A stretch of 64,000 nt of DNA, taken from contig KE159605.1 of NCBI GenBank assembly GCA_000403295.2, positions 500,845-564,844 on the forward strand, given 5' to 3'. Source of the stretch: Lachnospiraceae bacterium M18-1. GTDB lineage: Bacteria; Bacillota; Clostridia; Lachnospirales; Lachnospiraceae. Under the pieces are notes generated by a model. It did not search any database. It was not told the origin of the DNA and worked only from the letters and a program-made list of their open reading frames with translations. This document shows, piece by piece, positions 60,443-64,000 of this stretch (position 1 is the stretch's first letter; every line of letters starts with the position of its first letter). A program made the translations under genes and the position numbers.

Positions 60443-60472
60443 ACTATAACATAGAATCCCCTTCACTGTAAA
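60443..60472 (-). promoter_or_regulatory. rpsO promoter
   Basis: On the minus strand: TTTACA (60472-60467), 18-bp spacer, TATAGT (60448-60443). A leader of about 90 nt follows, long enough to hold an S15 autoregulatory fold, though none is proven. Confidence 0.55.
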
Positions 60473-60491
60473 GTGATAATTTTTAACATAT

Positions 60492-62138
60492 TTAATCCTC
60501 TTCCTCTTCCTCGAGCTCCTCCTGATTTTCCGGACGCAGGGCAAATGCAATGTTGGTCGCATGATCTCCCACACGCTCCAGACCGGAGATCACATCCGAG
60601 TAGAGCACGCCGGCCTCCGGCGTACATTTTCCTTTTGTGAGCCGTTTGATATGCGCCTTGCGGAGCCGTTTTTCCTTCTCATCCACGGCGTCCTCCAGCC
60701 GAAGGATCTCCCGCATATACTCCAGGCTCTGGTTCGAAAACATATTAAACGCATAATCCAGCTGCCGGAGTACCATCTCCGTCATCTCCTGCATCTGCTT
60801 GACAGCCTTTTCACTGAACGGAATCTGTTTTTCAAACCGGCGCTTTGCCGAATCTGCAAAGTTCTCCGCATGATCGCCGATCCGTTCGATATCGTTGACC
60901 ACATGGAACAGGCCGCCGACCATCTTTCCATCGGCCATAGGGATGTCCAGCCCATTGATCTGCACAAGGTACGCAGTGATCTCCTGGTTCAGATAGTCAA
61001 TATACTGCTCCCGCTCGTAGACCTCCTCGATCTTTTCCTGATCAGGGCTGCACAGGGCCTCCATGCTGACCCGCAGGTTTTCCTTTGCCAGCTCACCCAT
61101 GTGCTGCATCTCATGAATCGCATCGATCACGGCAGTCGCCGCGGAGATCGACTTATTTATATATTTCAGTTTATGTGTCTCCTCCTGTACCGCATCCTCA
61201 CCCGGTATGATGACATATGTCAGTCTCTCAATCCAGCCCATAAACGGAAACAGCAGCACCACTTCAAACACCTTGATCAGCGTATTCGCATTGGCTACCG
61301 CACGCCCCACATCATTTCCGGATATTCTCATAAAGAGATCACAGATCGGCCTCAGAGCAGCCATCAGCATGGTGAACACGATCAAAGAGCCGATGATATT
61401 AAACAGCAAATGAATCCAGGCGGCACGCTTCGCATCTTTATTTCCGTTCAGGCTGACAAGCAGCGCGGAAATGCAGCAGCCCATGTTGCAGCCCAGGATC
61501 AGGAAAAAGCAGATTTCAAAGGCCAGCAGCCCCTGTGCAGCCATCAGGATGATGATCCCCACCGAAGCAGAAGCGCTCTGCAGCACCGCCGTTACCACAA
61601 ATCCCAGCATGATCGCCACCATTGGATTCCGCATAGACTGCAGCAGTTCCACAATCTGCGGGGAATCCTGCAGACCGGTCATTCTTTCTCCCATGGTACT
61701 CAGCCCCATGAAAAGGATTCCAAATCCCAGCAAAACGATCCCGATCTTTTTCACATTCTGGTTCTCAAAAAACATATACATCACCGCGCCGATAATGACA
61801 AACAGCGGGGCGATCTCCGCCAGGTTGAACGCGATCAGCTGACCGGTCACCGTAGTGCCGATGTTGGCGCCAAGAATCGGACCCGCAGCCTGGGAAAGCT
61901 GCATCAGTCCGGAATTGACAAAGCTGACCACCATCACCGTAGTTGCATTGGAAGACTGTATGATCCCGGTAAAAACCAGTCCCACGATCATCCCGATAAA
62001 ACGGTTCTGTGTAAAAAATTCCAGGATGGACCGCATCCTTGCGCCTGCCACCTGTTCCAGTCCGTCGCTCATCAGCTTCATCCCAAACAGGAACATTCCA
62101 AGTCCTCCAAACAACGAAATGATATTCGTAACACTCAT
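60492..62138 (-). CDS. Na/Pi cotransporter family protein with PhoU-like domain
   Basis: 548 residues. The membrane part (about 1-310) has eight or more helices and two inverted repeats with the motif pairs GIIQSSNATTVMVVSFVNSGLMQLSQ (about 60) and VLQSASASVGIIILMAAQG (about 185), the QSS-type signatures of the NptA family. The C-terminal part (about 330-540) is PhoU-like helical bundle (NDIERIGDHAENFADSAKRRFEKQ, SGLERVGDHATNIAFAL). It probably imports phosphate with sodium, or regulates it. It lies between ribF and rpsO. Confidence 0.95.
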   Translation of the reverse strand: MSVTNIISLFGGLGMFLFGMKLMSDGLEQVAGARMRSILEFFTQNRFIGMIVGLVFTGIIQSSNATTVMVVSFVNSGLMQLSQAAGPILGANIGTTVTGQLIAFNLAEIAPLFVIIGAVMYMFFENQNVKKIGIVLLGFGILFMGLSTMGERMTGLQDSPQIVELLQSMRNPMVAIMLGFVVTAVLQSASASVGIIILMAAQGLLAFEICFFLILGCNMGCCISALLVSLNGNKDAKRAAWIHLLFNIIGSLIVFTMLMAALRPICDLFMRISGNDVGRAVANANTLIKVFEVVLLFPFMGWIERLTYVIIPGEDAVQEETHKLKYINKSISAATAVIDAIHEMQHMGELAKENLRVSMEALCSPDQEKIEEVYEREQYIDYLNQEITAYLVQINGLDIPMADGKMVGGLFHVVNDIERIGDHAENFADSAKRRFEKQIPFSEKAVKQMQEMTEMVLRQLDYAFNMFSNQSLEYMREILRLEDAVDEKEKRLRKAHIKRLTKGKCTPEAGVLYSDVISGLERVGDHATNIAFALRPENQEELEEEEED

Positions 62139-62199
62139 TTGTATTTCCCCAACACTTTCTCTGCGTAAAAATTTCCAGCCTTATATGATTCTTTCCTAA

Positions 62200-63099
62200 T
62201 TACAGTCCAGAATGTGAAAAATATTCGCGCCCAAAACGGATATCCGCATCCACCCGGGCTTTTAACTCCTCCACAGAGCCGAACTTCTGCTCCGGACGTA
62301 CAAAGGCATGAAATTCCACCGTAACCTCTTTTCCATATACATCTCCGGCAAAGTCAAACGCATAGGCCTCTGCCAGGACTTTTGCTTCCTCCGCCACAGT
62401 CGGCTTCACTCCCAGGTTCCCTATACCCGGATAGTATGCGTCTCCCACCTGTATCCGGCAGGCGTAAACGCCGAACCTGGGCAGGATTTTTTCCGGAGGT
62501 GGCGCCACGTTCATGGTCGGAAAGCCCAGTGTCCGTCCCAGCCGCTTGCCATGCTCCACCCTTCCGGTGATCTGATAGGGATAGCCAAGCAAATCCCTGG
62601 CCAGTTCCACTCTGCCTTCACCAAGCGCCTCCCGGACATACGTGCTGCTGATGACCCGGTCCCGGTACCGCTCCTTCTCTACCACATCCAGATGATATCC
62701 ATAGGTATCCGCATATCTTGCCAGCATATCCACATCCCCGCGTTTCTCATGGCCGAAACGGAAATCTGTTCCCACCACCACATAGGCCGCACGGAACCTC
62801 TCTGCCAATATCTGACGGATAAAGTCTTCTGCTTCCATCTCCCGCAGCTCCCTGGTAAATGGGCAGGCGATCATAAGATCCACTTCGGACCGCAGCCGTT
62901 CTCGTTTCTCCCGTGCCGTCAAAAGAGAAGATTTTCCCATATCAAACGCACAGACGATGCTTTCCACATCCTCCGACGCATATTCCTTGACCTTGCTGAT
63001 CAGCTTTTGATGTCCTCTGTGAAGTCCCTCGAATTTTCCCAATGTCACCGCCGAGGGCTTTTCACTCTGATAAGAATGAATCTCTGTCAAATACCGCAT
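62200..63099 (-). CDS. ribF: Bifunctional riboflavin kinase / FAD synthetase
   Basis: 299 residues from the ATG at 63099 (GGAGG 6 bases upstream), directly overlapping the truB stop region; the frame is open far upstream but within truB. The N-terminal FAD synthetase domain has GKFEGLHRGHQKLISKV (about 22-38) and the ISSTYVREALGEG motif (about 160). The C-terminal riboflavin kinase domain includes GKRLGRTLGFPTMNV (about 185) and the FEAH-like FHAFVRPEQKF. It makes FMN and FAD from riboflavin. The truB-ribF order is standard. Confidence 0.96.
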   Translation of the reverse strand: MRYLTEIHSYQSEKPSAVTLGKFEGLHRGHQKLISKVKEYASEDVESIVCAFDMGKSSLLTAREKRERLRSEVDLMIACPFTRELREMEAEDFIRQILAERFRAAYVVVGTDFRFGHEKRGDVDMLARYADTYGYHLDVVEKERYRDRVISSTYVREALGEGRVELARDLLGYPYQITGRVEHGKRLGRTLGFPTMNVAPPPEKILPRFGVYACRIQVGDAYYPGIGNLGVKPTVAEEAKVLAEAYAFDFAGDVYGKEVTVEFHAFVRPEQKFGSVEELKARVDADIRFGREYFSHSGL

Positions 63100-63100
63100 G

Positions 63101-64000
63101 TCAATCCTCCGCCGCCTCTGTATCCAGAAACATCTTCTCAACACGGAATACCTGTTTCCCCGCATGATACCGATAGATTCCGATAAAATGACGCTCCCGG
63201 TCATAAACCCGCACCTGTTCCCCTTGCCGGAAACGGCTTTCTCCTTCCGGGACGTCCGGCTCCTGCCCGATCTGGCTTTCGGAAAATGGATTCCCATTGT
63301 AAACCAGGTTCTGATAGTCTTTCAGGATGCGGACCTCTTTCAGGTGCCCAAACACCGCGTCCACCGGCAGAAGCACCCGGGACAGATTCCCCTCTGCGCA
63401 GGCTTCTTCCACTTCCCCCAGCTTCATGCTGTCTTTCAGTTCAAAGCATCCTGCCTGCGTCCGAAGCAGGGCTTCCATACACCCTCCGCAGCCCAGTTCT
63501 CTGCCGATATCATGGCATAAGGTCCGGATATAAGTCCCTTTGGAACAGTGCACCCGCATTCGGACCCGTGGAAGTGAAACCTCCTGGATTGAGATCTCAT
63601 GGATCGTTACGTTTCGTTTCTTCCTCTCCACCTCAATCCCCTGACGGGCCAGCTCATAAAGCTTCTTCCCATTCACCTTCAGAGCAGAATACATAGGCGG
63701 AAGCTGTGCATATTCTCCTGTAAATCCCATAATACAGGCGCGGACCTCTTCCTCTGTCAGATGCCCGGTCTCTCCTTCCTCCAGGATCTGTCCGGTGATA
63801 TCCTGTGTATCCGTTGTCTTTCCAAGTAAAAGCACGGTCTCATAGGTCTTGCTCTGATCCGTCAGCATATCACACAGCCGGGTTGCTTTTCCCAGACAGA
63901 CCGGAAGCACGCCTTCCGCATCCGGATCCAGTGTTCCCGTATGTCCGATCTTTTTCTGCTTTACGATCCCCCGCAGCTTCGCCACCACATCATGGGATGT
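63101..64000 (-). CDS. truB: tRNA pseudouridine(55) synthase, 5' end cut by window edge
   Basis: 300 codons visible; the frame continues beyond the right edge (TSHDVVAKLRGIVKQKKIGHTGTLDPDAEGVLPVCLG). The catalytic Asp lies in GHTGTLDPDAEGVLPV and further family blocks are KTYETVLLLGKTTDTQD and CSKGTYIRTLCHDIGRELG. It converts U55 in the T-loop of tRNAs to pseudouridine. The C-terminal PUA-like part follows (about 220-290). The start codon is probably only 10-15 codons outside the window. Confidence 0.97.
   Translation of the reverse strand, partial: TSHDVVAKLRGIVKQKKIGHTGTLDPDAEGVLPVCLGKATRLCDMLTDQSKTYETVLLLGKTTDTQDITGQILEEGETGHLTEEEVRACIMGFTGEYAQLPPMYSALKVNGKKLYELARQGIEVERKKRNVTIHEISIQEVSLPRVRMRVHCSKGTYIRTLCHDIGRELGCGGCMEALLRTQAGCFELKDSMKLGEVEEACAEGNLSRVLLPVDAVFGHLKEVRILKDYQNLVYNGNPFSESQIGQEPDVPEGESRFRQGEQVRVYDRERHFIGIYRYHAGKQVFRVEKMFLDTEAAED

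Noticed and set aside
60561..62168. A 535-codon open frame on the plus strand opposite the Na/Pi transporter gene
   Set aside because: It is fully antisense to a clearly conserved gene; the translation is low-complexity His/Gln/Arg-rich with no family features or ribosome site.

Overview
The window reads as a chromosomal segment of an anaerobic, endospore-forming Clostridia bacterium, most likely a Lachnospiraceae (Clostridium cluster XIVa) member. The evidence is a complete spoIIIAA-AH operon, a T-box-controlled leuS, a CIRCE-controlled hsp20, a giant fused 2-hydroxyacyl-CoA dehydratase activase, the order xseA-xseB-ispA-dxs-tlyA-nadK-argR-recN, and DUF3793 and TIGR03915/TIGR03916-type genes. 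Base composition is mixed to moderately GC-rich, with one clearly AT-rich island at about 19.0-20.5 kb. Nearly all genes lie on the minus strand. No tRNA, rRNA, prophage or CRISPR array was seen.

Layout. 0-3 kb: the start of an MBOAT acyltransferase gene cut by the window edge, a rhomboid-like membrane protein, and an intact IS4-type insertion sequence. 3-9.2 kb: the 1445-residue activase, a GreA-like factor and Hsp20. 9.3-13 kb: a 209-residue unknown protein with a sigma-D/sigma-28-like promoter, a PD-(D/E)XK nuclease-helicase fusion of the DinG/XPD type, and an NTF2-like protein. 13-16.3 kb: a compact NfeD / SPFH / LytTR regulator / histidine kinase unit. 16.6-19 kb: a two-gene DNA-repair module. 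19-20.3 kb: an AT-rich orphan gene. 20.5-25.2 kb: leuS with its T-box, a ZIP metal transporter and a DUF3793 protein. 25.4-27.8 kb: a small P-loop protein and an unknown membrane protein. 27.8-42 kb: a long housekeeping run (trkH, trkA, recN, argR, nadK, tlyA, dxs, ispA, xseB, xseA, nusB, asp23, prfC). 42-47 kb: spoIIIA. 47.3-64 kb: a PcsB/3D-like secreted protein, pnp, nadE, hslO, a methyltransferase, an unknown membrane-anchored protein, ilvE, ilvN, ilvB, rpsO, a Na/Pi transporter, ribF and truB (cut by the right edge).

The least expected structure is not a gene. Four non-coding elements of about 125-200 bp (13020-13166, 16437-16633, 23474-23631, 50948-51072) share termini of the form GTTAC-N2-GTTCACAC / GTTAC-N2-GTCACACC and fold into long nested hairpins. 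Three are flanked by perfect 8-bp direct repeats (GAGAGTTA, TCTCAATG, TCTTTTCC) and the fourth by a 7-of-8 repeat. That is the signature of a transposed MITE family. All four lie just 3' of a minus-strand gene. A fifth palindromic element with a related end (57495-57665) lies 3 bp past the ilvN stop codon. No transposase with matching ends is in the window.

Functionally, the region joins cell-envelope and sporulation functions (spoIIIA channel, isoprenoid synthesis, Asp23, PcsB-like protein), RNA and translation functions (pnp, rpsO, nusB, prfC, truB, tlyA, greA, leuS), DNA repair (recN, xseAB, helicase, radical SAM pair), branched-chain amino-acid synthesis (ilvBN, ilvE) and cofactor synthesis (nadE, nadK, ribF). 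Start codons were revised where a clear Shine-Dalgarno sequence pointed to an internal ATG, GTG or TTG.
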